This document shows positions 8,151 to 17,537 of a DNA stretch of 64,000 nucleotides, piece by piece. The stretch is from Microbulbifer taiwanensis (GTDB taxonomy: Bacteria; Pseudomonadota; Gammaproteobacteria; Pseudomonadales; Cellvibrionaceae), in assembly GCF_014904815.1 (NCBI RefSeq), contig NZ_JACZFR010000053.1:1-64000 (forward strand). Reading direction: 5' to 3'. The number at the start of each line of letters is the position of its first letter. Position 1 is the first letter of the stretch. Position numbers and translations under genes: made by a program. The notes beneath the pieces are model-generated. The model was not told where the DNA came from, made no database searches, and saw nothing but the letters and a program-made list of their open reading frames with translations.

Positions 8151-9578
8151 ATGGAAAACTATAACAGGATTTACATTGACGGCCGCTGGCAGCCAGCCGC
8201 TGGTGGCGAGCTGCTCGAAGTCATCAACCCCGCCACCGAGGCCTGTATCGCCCGGGTGCCGAGGGGCTCCGCGGAAGATGTGGATAGCGCGGTGCGCGCG
8301 GCCAGAGGTGCCTTCGATGGCTGGGCCAGCACGCCCGGCGAAGAGCGCAGGGCACTACTGCTGCGCATCGCCGACGGCATGGAGGCGCGCAAGGCCGAGC
8401 TGACCGCCGCCATCTCCGCCAGCATGGGCTGCCCGGAACATATCGCCGAATGGCTGCAGGTGGAGGGACCCATCGAGGCCATGCGCCTGTTTGCCGAACA
8501 CACAGCCATCACCGAGGAAATCACCGAGGCGGGCCACTCCCTGGTGTGGCGCGAGGCCGTGGGTGTCTGCGCCTTTATCAATCCCTGGAATTATCCCCTG
8601 CACCAGTTTGTCGGCAAGGTGGGTGCCGCGCTCGCCGCCGGCTGCACCATGGTGGCCAAGCCCTCAGAACAGACGCCCCTGCAGGATCTGCTGATGGCGG
8701 AGATCATGCATGAGTCTGGCCTGCCCGCAGGGGTCTTCAACCTGGTGCCCGGTCGCGGCGCAGAGGTGGGCAGGGCGCTGTGCGAACACCCGCTGGTGGA
8801 TATGGTGTCCTTTACCGGTTCCACTCGCGCCGGGGTGGAAATCGCCAAAGCCGCCGCACCCATGGTCAAGCGGGTGACCCAGGAACTGGGCGGCAAGTCC
8901 CCCTTTATCATCACCGCCAATGCGGATCTGGCTGCGGCGGTGCGCTATGGCGTCGATGACGTGATGATCAACAGCGGCCAGACCTGCACGGCGCTGACGC
9001 GCATGCTGGTACCGGCGCAACAGCGCGAAGAAATCGAAGAGCTGATTCTCGACCGGGTGGCGGAGATCACACTCGGCACCGACGGCGGCGCCTTTATGGG
9101 TCCCATGTCCTCCCAGGGCCAGTGGCAGCAGGTGCAGGACTATATCCGCATCGGTATCGAAGAGGGCGCGACCCTGCTGTGCGGCGGCCCGGGCAATCCG
9201 GAGGGGCTCTCTACCGGTTATTTCGCCAGGCCCACGGTTTTTACCGGTGTGCACAACGAAATGCGCATCGCCCGCGAGGAAATTTTCGGGCCAGTGCTGT
9301 GCGTGATTGCCTATGGCGATATCGACGAGGCAGTGGCCATCGCCAACGACTCTCCCTATGGCCTCTCCTCCGGCGTCTACGCCGCCAACGAACAGGACGC
9401 GCTGGCCATAGCGCGGCGCATCCGCGCCGGGCTCTGTTTCGTTAACGGCGGCGAGTTCAATTACCGCGCGCCCTTCGGCGGCTACAAGCAGAGTGGCAAC
9501 GGGCGCGAATTCTCCCAGCAGGGGGTGGAGGAATTTACCGAGATCAAGTCGGTGCAGCTGGCGGCGCCGGCGCAGTGA
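8151..9578 (+). CDS. NAD(P)-dependent aldehyde dehydrogenase
   Basis: A 475-residue aldehyde dehydrogenase superfamily enzyme. The start at 8151 is chosen because GGAGTCAGG lies just upstream and the protein then begins MENYNRIYIDGRW; an earlier TTG at 8112 is less likely. Motifs: PWNYPLHQF (substrate/cofactor pocket), FTGSTRAG (NAD loop), ELGGKSPFII with the general-base Glu, and SGQTCTALTR with the catalytic Cys. Together with the flavin oxidase downstream it would turn an amine-derived aldehyde into an acid, as PuuC follows PuuB in polyamine breakdown. The substrate is inferred from context only. Confidence 0.92.
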   Translation: MENYNRIYIDGRWQPAAGGELLEVINPATEACIARVPRGSAEDVDSAVRAARGAFDGWASTPGEERRALLLRIADGMEARKAELTAAISASMGCPEHIAEWLQVEGPIEAMRLFAEHTAITEEITEAGHSLVWREAVGVCAFINPWNYPLHQFVGKVGAALAAGCTMVAKPSEQTPLQDLLMAEIMHESGLPAGVFNLVPGRGAEVGRALCEHPLVDMVSFTGSTRAGVEIAKAAAPMVKRVTQELGGKSPFIITANADLAAAVRYGVDDVMINSGQTCTALTRMLVPAQQREEIEELILDRVAEITLGTDGGAFMGPMSSQGQWQQVQDYIRIGIEEGATLLCGGPGNPEGLSTGYFARPTVFTGVHNEMRIAREEIFGPVLCVIAYGDIDEAVAIANDSPYGLSSGVYAANEQDALAIARRIRAGLCFVNGGEFNYRAPFGGYKQSGNGREFSQQGVEEFTEIKSVQLAAPAQ

Positions 9579-9643
9579 CGATTCGACGGCAGTAAATATC
9601 GGCGACGAGCGAATTATAAAAATAGTCAATGCGGGAGGTAACC

Positions 9644-11035
9644 GTGACAGAGCTTGCAGCAATCAACAAAAACCTCGGCAAGCGGGACATGATCCTGTTT
9701 ACTGTCTCCGCCATCCTGCTGGTGGACACACTGGCCGCCACCGCCGCCATAGGAACCTCCAGCATTTTCTGGTGGTTGTTCCTCGGAGTCTTTTTCTTCG
9801 TGCCCTTCGCGCTGGTCTCGGCGGAACTGGGTTGTACCTACCCGCAACAGGGTGGCATCTACGCCTGGGTGCGAGATGCCTTCGGCGGCCGCTGGGCCTC
9901 GCGCATCAGCTGGAGCTACTGGGTCAACGTGGCCATCTGGATGCCGGCGATATTTATCCTGTTTGCCGGCGTAGCCAAGCAGCTGTTTTTCCCGCAGATG
10001 AGCGTCGCCGAGCAGATCGCCATCGGCATAGCGCTGACCTGGATTGCAGTAGCCGCCAATGTGGTGACCCTGAATATCGGCAAGTGGGTGCCGAATATCG
10101 GCGCCGTCTTCAAGATCGTTATCTTTGTATCGATCATTGTCGGGGCCTTTTTCTACGCGGCCGACAATGGCCTCGCCAATCCCATCACGCTCGACAGCAT
10201 CCGGCCCGACTGGGGCGACAGCCTGCAGTATATTCCGGCGATCATCTACGGCATGCTCGGTTTCGAACTGATCAGCGCCAGCAGCGAGGAAATGCGCAAT
10301 CCGCAGCGCGACGTGCCGCTGTCGATACTGGTATCCGGCATAGTGATTCTCGCCCTCTACACCCTTGGCACCGCCGCGATACTGGCGGCCATCCCCTCCG
10401 GCGATATCGACCTGGTGGAGGGTCTGGTGGATACCCTGCAGCTGTTTTTCGGCGGTTCCACCCTGGGTGAGGCCTTTGTCATCGCGCTCGGGCTGGCGGC
10501 GCTCTATACCTTTTTCTCCAACGGCGTGACCTGGGCCATCGGCGGCAACCGCGCCGCGGCCGAGGCGGCGGAAGAGGGCGAACTGCCGCGGGCCTTTGCC
10601 CTGAAGAGCCGAAGCCGCAATACCCCGGTGGGCGCCGCCGTTTTAATGGGGCTGGCGAGCACGCTGATCCTGCTGCTGTACGGTTTCCTGGTAAATGCCA
10701 ACGAAGATCTCTTCTGGTCCCTGTTCGCCTTCAGCGGCGTTATCTTCCTGCTGCCCTATATCGGCATGTTCCTGGCATTCCTGAAAATGCGCCGTGTCGA
10801 CGGCGCCCGCCCGCGCCCCTTCGCCGTGCCCGGAGGCTATGGCGTGGCCCTGGCGCTGACGCTCTTCTGTGTGGCGGTGCTGGCGACCTGTATCTTCCTG
10901 TTCGTCTATACGCCCGGTGAAGGATTCCAGTGGCCGGTGCTGATCGGTTCTGTGGTGACCCTGCTGCTGGGCGAAATGGCGATCGCCTGGGCGGAAAGGC
11001 AGAAAGACGGGGCGGTTTCTCCCGCAGTCTGCTGA
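9644..11035 (+). CDS. APC-family amino acid/amine permease
   Basis: An inner-membrane transporter of about 463 residues with roughly twelve hydrophobic segments, of the amino acid-polyamine-organocation family. The N-terminal AAINKNLGKRDMILFTVSAI and the GCTYPQQGGIYAWVRDAFGGRW loop are typical. I place the start at the GTG at 9644 because a strong GGGAGG ribosome site at 9633-9638 sits 5 bases upstream; the in-frame ATG at 9629 overlaps that site and would lack one. It lies 65 bp after the dehydrogenase gene and probably imports the compound the locus degrades. Confidence 0.9.
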   Translation: MTELAAINKNLGKRDMILFTVSAILLVDTLAATAAIGTSSIFWWLFLGVFFFVPFALVSAELGCTYPQQGGIYAWVRDAFGGRWASRISWSYWVNVAIWMPAIFILFAGVAKQLFFPQMSVAEQIAIGIALTWIAVAANVVTLNIGKWVPNIGAVFKIVIFVSIIVGAFFYAADNGLANPITLDSIRPDWGDSLQYIPAIIYGMLGFELISASSEEMRNPQRDVPLSILVSGIVILALYTLGTAAILAAIPSGDIDLVEGLVDTLQLFFGGSTLGEAFVIALGLAALYTFFSNGVTWAIGGNRAAAEAAEEGELPRAFALKSRSRNTPVGAAVLMGLASTLILLLYGFLVNANEDLFWSLFAFSGVIFLLPYIGMFLAFLKMRRVDGARPRPFAVPGGYGVALALTLFCVAVLATCIFLFVYTPGEGFQWPVLIGSVVTLLLGEMAIAWAERQKDGAVSPAVC

Positions 11036-11068
11036 TTCGATTTATTGCCAATCAGTCGAAGTGATTGT

Positions 11069-11100
11069 CCCGCAGCCGTTGTCGGCTGCGGGGATTTTTT
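11069..11100 (+). terminator. Rho-independent terminator after the permease gene
   Basis: A perfect 10-bp stem (CCCGCAGCCG with CGGCTGCGGG, 4-nt loop) is followed by GA and six T. It separates the dehydrogenase-permease unit from the TonB receptor-oxidase unit. Confidence 0.9.
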
Positions 11101-11162
11101 GCGTTCTCAAAACAAAGTAGAAACAAAAATAGAAAATCGAATTTAGTTTCGACTTTCTCACC

Positions 11163-11176
11163 CTATCAGGTGATAG
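11163..11176. promoter_or_regulatory. Palindrome CTATCA-GG-TGATAG upstream of TonB receptor
   Basis: A perfect 6-bp inverted repeat about 75 bp before the TonB receptor start. It shares AGGTGATAG with the repeat near 8002-8010. It is a candidate operator for one of the two regulators of this locus. Confidence 0.35.
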
Positions 11177-11248
11177 CTGAATTCCGGCTCAGTTTTTATA
11201 TTCCCCTCAACGATAAATTTAATAACGAAGTCATCTAGGGGAAGAGCC

Positions 11249-13567
11249 ATGTGCCCAGTGAGTGAGAAACGCCAACTCTGTTTTGATAGAAAATCCCTGT
11301 CCGCCGCCATTGCCGGTGCGCTGTTTTCCGGTGCCGTCGGTGCCGCGGAAATCGAGGAGGTCAGCGTTACCGCGCAGAAGCGCGAGCAGTCTGTCAACGA
11401 TATCGGTGTATCCGCCAGCGCCTTTGGCGGCGAGCAGATGGAAAACCTGGGTATCGACAGTGCCGTGGACATCGGCGCGCACACGCCCGGCCTGGTCACC
11501 GTCAACTCCACGTCCGGCGGTACGCCCATCTTCGCCATCCGCGGTATCGGCCTCGATGATTTCAGCCCCAACAACAGCAGTGGTGTGGGTATCTACACCG
11601 ACGAGGTCTTCGCCAGCAACCCGGCGTTCCTCGGCGGCCAGTTGTTCGATATAGAGCGGGTGGAAGTCCTGAAGGGGCCCCAGGGAACTCTCTACGGCAA
11701 GAACACCACCGGCGGTGCGATCAATTTTATCAGCCGCAAACCCACCAGCGAATTCGAGGCCTACGTCGATGCCGGTATCGGCAACTACAACAGCCGTGAG
11801 TTGACCGGTGTGATCAACGGCGAGATCGCCGGCGAAGTGCTCGGCCGCCTGAGCCTGAAAAGCACCCGGGCGGACGGCTGGCAGGAGGATGCGGAGACGG
11901 GGCGCGAATTCGGCGCTGTCGATCGCACTGCCGCTCGCGGCCAGCTGCTGTTTCCCTTCGCCGGCAACGGCGAGGCGATCGCCAAAGTCTACTTCACTTC
12001 CGACAAGTCCACTCCGGTATCACCCCAGGTGAGCGGCCTGGGCGAAGCCTTCGGCGACCCGTCCTTCGGCGCGCTCAATTCCGCCAGTGATGCCAGCGAG
12101 GTCAACGTCGGCGACCTGGATGTCGGCCGCGATGAGTCCGGCTACGGGGCATCGCTGAACCTGAGTTACGGCTTCGAGAATTTCGATTTTATTGCCATCA
12201 GCGCCGTGGACAGTTACCGGCGCCAGGTCGTGGATAACTACGGCGGTTCCGCCGCCGCCATTCTCGATCTGTACCAGGACAACGACATCGACCAGTGGTC
12301 ACAGGAGTTCCGCCTGGTCGGCGCCGGCGATGGCCCATTGACCTGGATTGCGGGTGTCAATATTTCCGAAGACACGGTCGATGTGACCGATCGCTTCGAC
12401 GATTCCTTCTTCGTCACCGACTCTGTCGCCAGCAACTTTGTACTGGACCCGGTGGACCTGTCCGCCCGCGGCTGGGACCTGCTCAGTGCGGACTACGAAC
12501 AGGTGACCAGATCCTACGGCGCCTACCTGCACACGGAAACCGCGCTGAATGAATCCGTAAACCTGATTGCCGGTGTGCGCTACAGCAACGACAAGCGCAG
12601 CTTCGACGGCGTCTCCAGCAACCACGACGATATCTACTCCTTCAACGATACCATCGCCGAACTTCACGACAGCAGCAGCGAAAGTGCCGTAACCGGCAAG
12701 CTGGGCCTGGACTGGATGGTGTACGACGACCTGCTGCTCTACGCCAATGTGGCCAACAGCTACAAGGGCGGCGCCTACTACGGCGCGGCGATTCTCGACG
12801 ATATCAGTTGGGCCTATGTAGAGCCGGAAAAGGTGCTCTCCTACGAGGCTGGTTTCAAGGCGACCCTGTTCGATGCATCCCTGCAGCTGAACGGCGCCGT
12901 CTTCAGTCTCGATTACACCGACCGCCAGTCGCTGGTGACCATTGTCGTCGATGACTTCAGCAACAGCCTGCAGTTCCCGGTGGCGGACACCACCCTGGTC
13001 AATGTGCCCGAGTCCCAAACCCGGGGTTTCGAGCTGGATATGCAGTGGCTGCCCACCGATAACCTGACATTGATGGCCGGTCTCGCCTATCTCGACAGCG
13101 AAGTGACCCGCGCACCCGGCAGCGCAGAAATGCGCGGCATCCAGGCCGACCCCGGTGTCAACGACGGGGCCGACGGCGTGAACCAGTTGTTCGTGGATGC
13201 ACTCGCCGCACCCCTGCCCGCCGGTGCCACCCTGTCCCAGTCGCCGGAGTGGAGCTACAACGGCCTCGCCGCCTACGACCTGCCCATCGGCGACGACCTG
13301 AACCTGCGCCTGCAGACCAGCTATAGCCACAGCGATGAGATGACCGGACAGCTGGCGGACGCCAATGCGCTGTCCGGGCCGGTGCGCTCCTGGGATGCCG
13401 AGGCGGCGCTGAGCGATACCGCGGAGCAGTGGCGTCTCAGCGCCTGGATAAAGAATATCGGCGATGAAGACGGGGAGACCTATGCCTTTTCCAGCTTTGC
13501 CGGCCGTTCCTTCTACCGCCAGGCGCCAACCACCTTCGGAATTTCGGTCAGGTACAACTTCTACTGA
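11249..13567 (+). CDS. TonB-dependent outer-membrane receptor
   Basis: A 772-residue outer-membrane transporter with a signal peptide ending near GAVGAAE (about residue 31). A TonB-box region (EEVSVTAQKREQS) and plug domain (VDIGAHTPGLV, FAIRGIGLDDF, IERVEVLKGPQGTLYGKNTTGGAINF) precede the beta barrel, which ends in the canonical aromatic residue (SVRYNFY). An AGGGGAAG site precedes the ATG. It shares a transcription unit with the flavin oxidase 38 bp downstream, so it probably brings the locus substrate, or a larger form of it, across the outer membrane by TonB energy. Iron-siderophore uptake is an alternative, but nothing else here points to iron. Confidence 0.93.
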   Translation: MCPVSEKRQLCFDRKSLSAAIAGALFSGAVGAAEIEEVSVTAQKREQSVNDIGVSASAFGGEQMENLGIDSAVDIGAHTPGLVTVNSTSGGTPIFAIRGIGLDDFSPNNSSGVGIYTDEVFASNPAFLGGQLFDIERVEVLKGPQGTLYGKNTTGGAINFISRKPTSEFEAYVDAGIGNYNSRELTGVINGEIAGEVLGRLSLKSTRADGWQEDAETGREFGAVDRTAARGQLLFPFAGNGEAIAKVYFTSDKSTPVSPQVSGLGEAFGDPSFGALNSASDASEVNVGDLDVGRDESGYGASLNLSYGFENFDFIAISAVDSYRRQVVDNYGGSAAAILDLYQDNDIDQWSQEFRLVGAGDGPLTWIAGVNISEDTVDVTDRFDDSFFVTDSVASNFVLDPVDLSARGWDLLSADYEQVTRSYGAYLHTETALNESVNLIAGVRYSNDKRSFDGVSSNHDDIYSFNDTIAELHDSSSESAVTGKLGLDWMVYDDLLLYANVANSYKGGAYYGAAILDDISWAYVEPEKVLSYEAGFKATLFDASLQLNGAVFSLDYTDRQSLVTIVVDDFSNSLQFPVADTTLVNVPESQTRGFELDMQWLPTDNLTLMAGLAYLDSEVTRAPGSAEMRGIQADPGVNDGADGVNQLFVDALAAPLPAGATLSQSPEWSYNGLAAYDLPIGDDLNLRLQTSYSHSDEMTGQLADANALSGPVRSWDAEAALSDTAEQWRLSAWIKNIGDEDGETYAFSSFAGRSFYRQAPTTFGISVRYNFY

Positions 13568-13605
13568 TTGCACCGAAACAAAAAGAATGCTGATAAGAGG
13601 TAAGC

Positions 13606-15021
13606 ATGTGTGACCAACAGACCCAGGCGCAGGCACTCGAGGCGCTGAGGGATACCACCTTTTTCCCCTACTGGCTCGACTCGCCACAGCGGCCGGCGGA
13701 GGAGCCGTCCCTGCGCGGCGAGGCGCACTGCAGCCTGCTGATCGTCGGCGGTGGCTTTACCGGGCTCTGGGCGGCGGTGCAGGCAAAGGAGGCAGATCCG
13801 CAGCGGCAGGTGATTCTGATCGAGGCCAACAGCATTGCCATCGGCGCCTCCGGGCGCCCAGCGGCCATTCTGTCCACATCGGTCATGCACGGCCTGGCCA
13901 ATGCGCAGCGCCTCTTCCCGGAGGATATGGAAAGTCTGGAACAGTTGGGCAAGGAAAACCTGGACGGCTTCCGCGAAACCATCGAGCGCTACGGCATCGA
14001 CTGTGACCTGGAGTGGGGCGGTGAGTTGACCGTCGCCGTCGGCGAGGAAGGTGTCGAGGACATAGCGCGGGAATACAAGCTCTACCGACGCTACGGACAC
14101 GATGCCCACCTGTTGGACAGGGGCGCAGTCCAGAAAGAAATTCACTCGCCGCTGTTCAACGGCGGCCTCTGGTCGAAGAAACGCAGCGGCACAGTGCACC
14201 CGGCCAAGCTCGCCTGGGGCCTGAAACGCGTGGCCAGGGAACTGGGGGTGAAAATCTTCGAGAACACGCCCATGCTGCGCAACCGCAAAAAGGGTGGCGG
14301 CATCCAGGTGGAGACGCCCGGGGGCACTATTCAGGCGGACAGGGTGCTGCTGGCGACCAACGCTTTCGCCCAGGGCAGCAAAAAAATCCGCAAGCGCGTG
14401 GCCGCCATCCGCGACCGCATCATCGTGACCGAGCCACTGACGCCGGAGCAGATGGAACTGGTCGGCTGGCAGAACCGCCAGGGCATCTACGATACCCGCA
14501 CCCAGCTGAACTATATGCGCCTGACCGCGGACAACCGCATTCTGTTCGGCGGTCGGCTGGGCTATTTCTTTGGCAATAACACGGATCCGGAAGAGGACAA
14601 GACGGCGGCGCCCTATGTGCGCCTGGTGGAAAATTTCTACCGCACTTTTCCGATGTTGCGCGATATCAAGTTCTCGCACGCCTGGAGCGGTCCCATAGCA
14701 CTGACCACACGCATGGCGGTGCACTACCAGCACTACCACGGTGGCAGGATGCTGTACGCGGGGGGCTATTCCGGTTTCGGTGTCACTGCCACACGATTTG
14801 GTGCCCGGGTGGCCCTGGCGATACTCGACGACAGCAATGTCCCGGAGCGCAAATTGAAGTTTGCCAGTTCACAGCCCAGCTATATCCCGCCGGAGCCATT
14901 CCGCTGGCTGGGGGCCAAGATCACCATGTACGCGCTGGACACCCTGGATGAAAAGCGCGGCTGGCGGGTGCCCTGGGTTCGCATGGTGGAGAGAATGGGC
15001 TTTCCGGTAACGCAAAAGTAA
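13606..15021 (+). CDS. FAD-dependent amine oxidase (PuuB/OrdL-like)
   Basis: A 471-residue DAO-fold flavoprotein. The dinucleotide-binding motif LLIVGGGFTGLWAAVQA sits at about residues 45-61, followed by IEANSIAIGASGRPAA; the C-terminal FAD/substrate segment includes YAGGYSGFGVTATRFGARVA. It resembles gamma-glutamylputrescine oxidase and related amine oxidases, which give an aldehyde, ammonia and peroxide. An AGAGGTAA ribosome site precedes the ATG. With the upstream aldehyde dehydrogenase it forms an oxidase-dehydrogenase pair. No gamma-glutamyl-amine ligase (puuA) or hydrolase (puuD) is in the locus, so it is not a complete Puu pathway. Confidence 0.88.
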   Translation: MCDQQTQAQALEALRDTTFFPYWLDSPQRPAEEPSLRGEAHCSLLIVGGGFTGLWAAVQAKEADPQRQVILIEANSIAIGASGRPAAILSTSVMHGLANAQRLFPEDMESLEQLGKENLDGFRETIERYGIDCDLEWGGELTVAVGEEGVEDIAREYKLYRRYGHDAHLLDRGAVQKEIHSPLFNGGLWSKKRSGTVHPAKLAWGLKRVARELGVKIFENTPMLRNRKKGGGIQVETPGGTIQADRVLLATNAFAQGSKKIRKRVAAIRDRIIVTEPLTPEQMELVGWQNRQGIYDTRTQLNYMRLTADNRILFGGRLGYFFGNNTDPEEDKTAAPYVRLVENFYRTFPMLRDIKFSHAWSGPIALTTRMAVHYQHYHGGRMLYAGGYSGFGVTATRFGARVALAILDDSNVPERKLKFASSQPSYIPPEPFRWLGAKITMYALDTLDEKRGWRVPWVRMVERMGFPVTQK

Positions 15022-15044
15022 CCCGCTTGTTTTTGTGCATGTTT

Positions 15045-15068
15045 CCCCGCCTTAAGGCGGGGTTTTTT
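15045..15068 (+). terminator. Rho-independent terminator after the oxidase gene
   Basis: A perfect 9-bp stem (CCCCGCCTT directly joined to AAGGCGGGG) is followed by six T. It ends the TonB receptor-oxidase unit ahead of the convergent LuxR-type gene. Confidence 0.9.
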
Positions 15069-15143
15069 ATTCTTCCTATTCAAGTTTCGGGGGAGCAGAT
15101 CGGGGAGCCAGTGGGGGGTACGCCCTTCTGGGACTTGAGTTGC

Positions 15144-15983
15144 CTAGCTGCCGGATTCCAGGCTGATCAGAGGATCCGAATCGGACTCGGCGTGGTGGCG
15201 CAGGGCGCTGATAAACAGGTAGAAAAGCTCTGATTGGGAGGTGATATCGAGTTTGGTGTAGATGTGCTTGCGGTGTGTCTTGATGGTATCGACACTCGCA
15301 TCCAGCCGCTCCGCCATCGATTTTATCGAGTGACCGCGCATGGTCATGTGCAGAACCTCGCACTCGCGTCTTGTCAGCACCGAAGTGCCGAAATTCTCCA
15401 GGGCGCTGTCCAGGCGATTGCCGAAGGATTCTGATTCCGCGGTATCGCGGTCCTGCATCCACTTGCGCAGTAGGCTTTTTACCAATGGAAACAGCGAGCG
15501 CAACAGTGTGACTTCCTCGCCGGAAAAACGCCCTCCGCAGAGGTCCTCCGAGCGCCCGATCGACAGGCTGGCGACGGTGCCGTCCTCCCCCTGAACCAGG
15601 TAACAGGCCTCGTCACTGAGGTGTGCCTCGCGGTAGTAGACGCGAAAGTATTCCGTCTGCTCGAAGGCGTCGGGTGCGACTTCCCGCAGCAGGAAGAGGC
15701 CCTCGCGGCCTTCGTCTATAGCAGTGCGGAAGAAGGGGTCCAGCAAGTAGGCACCGTCTACATAGCGGTCGACCTGGGTGCTGGGTTTTTCGTTGGCGAG
15801 CAGGCGGTGGTGCGTGACCTGGGGGCTGGATTTTTTCGGGTAGAGGATGGCCATGCTGCTGTTGCCGTGCACCAGCGCCTCCGCCCCTTTCAACAGCTCG
15901 TAGATGCTCTCCGAGTCGGATGCGCTTTCGAAAATCCTGGCGATGGTCTGGTGCCAGCTTGTCAGATTGATGGCTGTATTCAT
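15144..15983 (-). CDS. LuxR-type (GerE HTH) transcriptional regulator
   Basis: A 279-residue regulator with a C-terminal LuxR/GerE helix-turn-helix at about residues 200-262 (LTRRECEVLHMTMRGHSIKSMAERLDASVDTIKTHRKHIYTKL). The N-terminal 190 residues look like a sensory domain but lack a clear acyl-homoserine-lactone signature, and no luxI gene is near. It converges on the flavin oxidase gene and probably governs the catabolic genes. Being the last gene of the insert, it sits next to the rnpB region. Confidence 0.85.
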   Translation of the reverse strand: MNTAINLTSWHQTIARIFESASDSESIYELLKGAEALVHGNSSMAILYPKKSSPQVTHHRLLANEKPSTQVDRYVDGAYLLDPFFRTAIDEGREGLFLLREVAPDAFEQTEYFRVYYREAHLSDEACYLVQGEDGTVASLSIGRSEDLCGGRFSGEEVTLLRSLFPLVKSLLRKWMQDRDTAESESFGNRLDSALENFGTSVLTRRECEVLHMTMRGHSIKSMAERLDASVDTIKTHRKHIYTKLDITSQSELFYLFISALRHHAESDSDPLISLESGS

Positions 15984-16625
15984 GGGGATTTTATTCGGCC
16001 AAGCAATGGTTGCTCCGGTGCGGGTCTGTTGCCGACAATAGTATCAAAACTCCCGGTATAGGCGTACTTAAAATCGATTCTGTTGATGACTGTTTGCCGT
16101 AACTTTCGCCGATTTCGCCGGTATAAAATATGTTCTTGAATGGGGTGGAAAAAGTTGCTCCTTTGGCACGCAATAGAGGAAAACTTCCATCGTCTCGATT
16201 AGGATATTTCCGTTCTAATTTCGCGACTGTTTGCGGCCGCAGCATATTTATCGACATGTATCTCTGATGAGCTTATTCCTGTGGGAGGGGACTCCATCGG
16301 TGGGGGGCTGTTTCTCCGCCCGTCTAAATCGAACTCGAGCTGTCGGCAAAAAATGGTTGGATCCACTTAGCAGCCGTGCGGCACCCGTCCATATGCACAA
16401 GCGACGGGATTGGCTTAGGCCCTGGTAGGGATGGATGCGTGACTGTCCCGCAGCTTGTAGTTCTAGGGCACCGCCTCCCGCGACCGTGGCGCGGGCGTCT
16501 CGGCGCTCCGAGGGTCATCGGCACCTCCCGAGGTGGCGAAAGTCGCACTCCGCGCCTGGTTTGCGGCGGGCCCCGGCTACCGATACCTCTTGCATTCCCC
16601 CCGCCCGCTCATTACCCTTCGCCGC
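15984..16625. other. Gene-free stretch upstream of rnpB
   Basis: About 640 bases with no convincing coding sequence. The left 280 bases are AT-richer and should carry the LuxR-type gene's promoter; the right part is GC-rich and should hold the rnpB promoter. Open frames across it show no recognisable protein features. I see no tRNA, repeat or clear terminator. Confidence 0.6.
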
Positions 16626-16980
<355 letters not shown>

Positions 16981-16986
16981 AATTCC

Positions 16987-17020
16987 GAAAGCCCCGGCAT
17001 CCGCAGGGGCTTTCTTTTTT
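16987..17020 (+). terminator. rnpB terminator
   Basis: A perfect 9-bp stem (GAAAGCCCC with GGGGCTTTC) and 10-nt loop followed by a seven-T run, 7-10 bases after the P1 helix of RNase P RNA. Confidence 0.92.
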
Positions 17021-17317
17021 CCATCCACGGTTTCTTCGTTAATTGGTCCCGTTTCCATTTTGGGTTCACCTGGTTTTCGCGGTCGCCCGTCCTCCGGCAA
17101 TGAATTTCCTGTCATACCTGGCAATTGCTATAAGCGTTCGCTAACAAATTCAATTTCAGGATTATCCATCCGGAAGTTAAAGTAGTCTCTCAAGTTGAAT
17201 AAGTAAGTGCTTGCTTCGTTTTGCAATTGTAGTGCTGCGAGCTGTCTATTTTTTCGTCTCCCCCCTCTCCAGCCCGCGAAATTACTGGGATTTCACGGCG
17301 CTTTGCCGTTGATTTCC
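17021..17317. other. Spacer between rnpB and the mraZ promoter
   Basis: About 300 bases in which I see no gene, repeat or RNA fold of note. The following 220 bases form the mraZ promoter, operator and leader. Confidence 0.5.
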
Positions 17318-17345
17318 TTGACTTTGCGCAGTCCAGATTTATAGT
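17318..17345 (+). promoter_or_regulatory. Candidate sigma70 promoter of the dcw cluster
   Basis: TTGACT at 17318-17323 and TATAGT at 17340-17345 with a 16-bp spacer match the sigma70 consensus well. Transcription would begin near 17352, at the edge of the GTGG repeat array, and would serve mraZ and the tightly packed genes behind it. Confidence 0.7.
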
Positions 17346-17352
17346 GTCGTCA

Positions 17353-17407
17353 GTGGGGAAAAGTGGTTTTTTGTGGGGTTTGGTGGTTTATTCGTGGCTG
17401 TGAGTGG
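17353..17407 (+). promoter_or_regulatory. MraZ operator: six GTGG repeats at helical pitch
   Basis: GTGG occurs at 17353, 17363, 17373, 17383, 17394 and 17404, spacings of 10, 10, 10, 11 and 10 bp. MraZ, a ring-forming AbrB-fold repressor, is known to bind short G-rich direct repeats spaced by one helical turn just after the mra promoter. Six regular copies immediately after the predicted start point fit autorepression of the dcw cluster. Enteric operators carry about three copies, so this one is long. Confidence 0.82.
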
Positions 17408-17537
17408 GTATTTACACCGCGCGAATGAAAATTGCGCAAAATTTCTCCATATGAAATTGGTAGTAGAGAAGCTCGATAAAAGACCCGCACCGATAGGTGC
17501 TTAACCGGCGCAAGCGAACAAAGCACACAGACACAAA

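Noticed and set aside
13606-15021. Full Puu (gamma-glutamylputrescine) pathway
   Set aside because: Only oxidase- and dehydrogenase-like genes are present; no puuA-like ligase or puuD-like hydrolase is in the locus.
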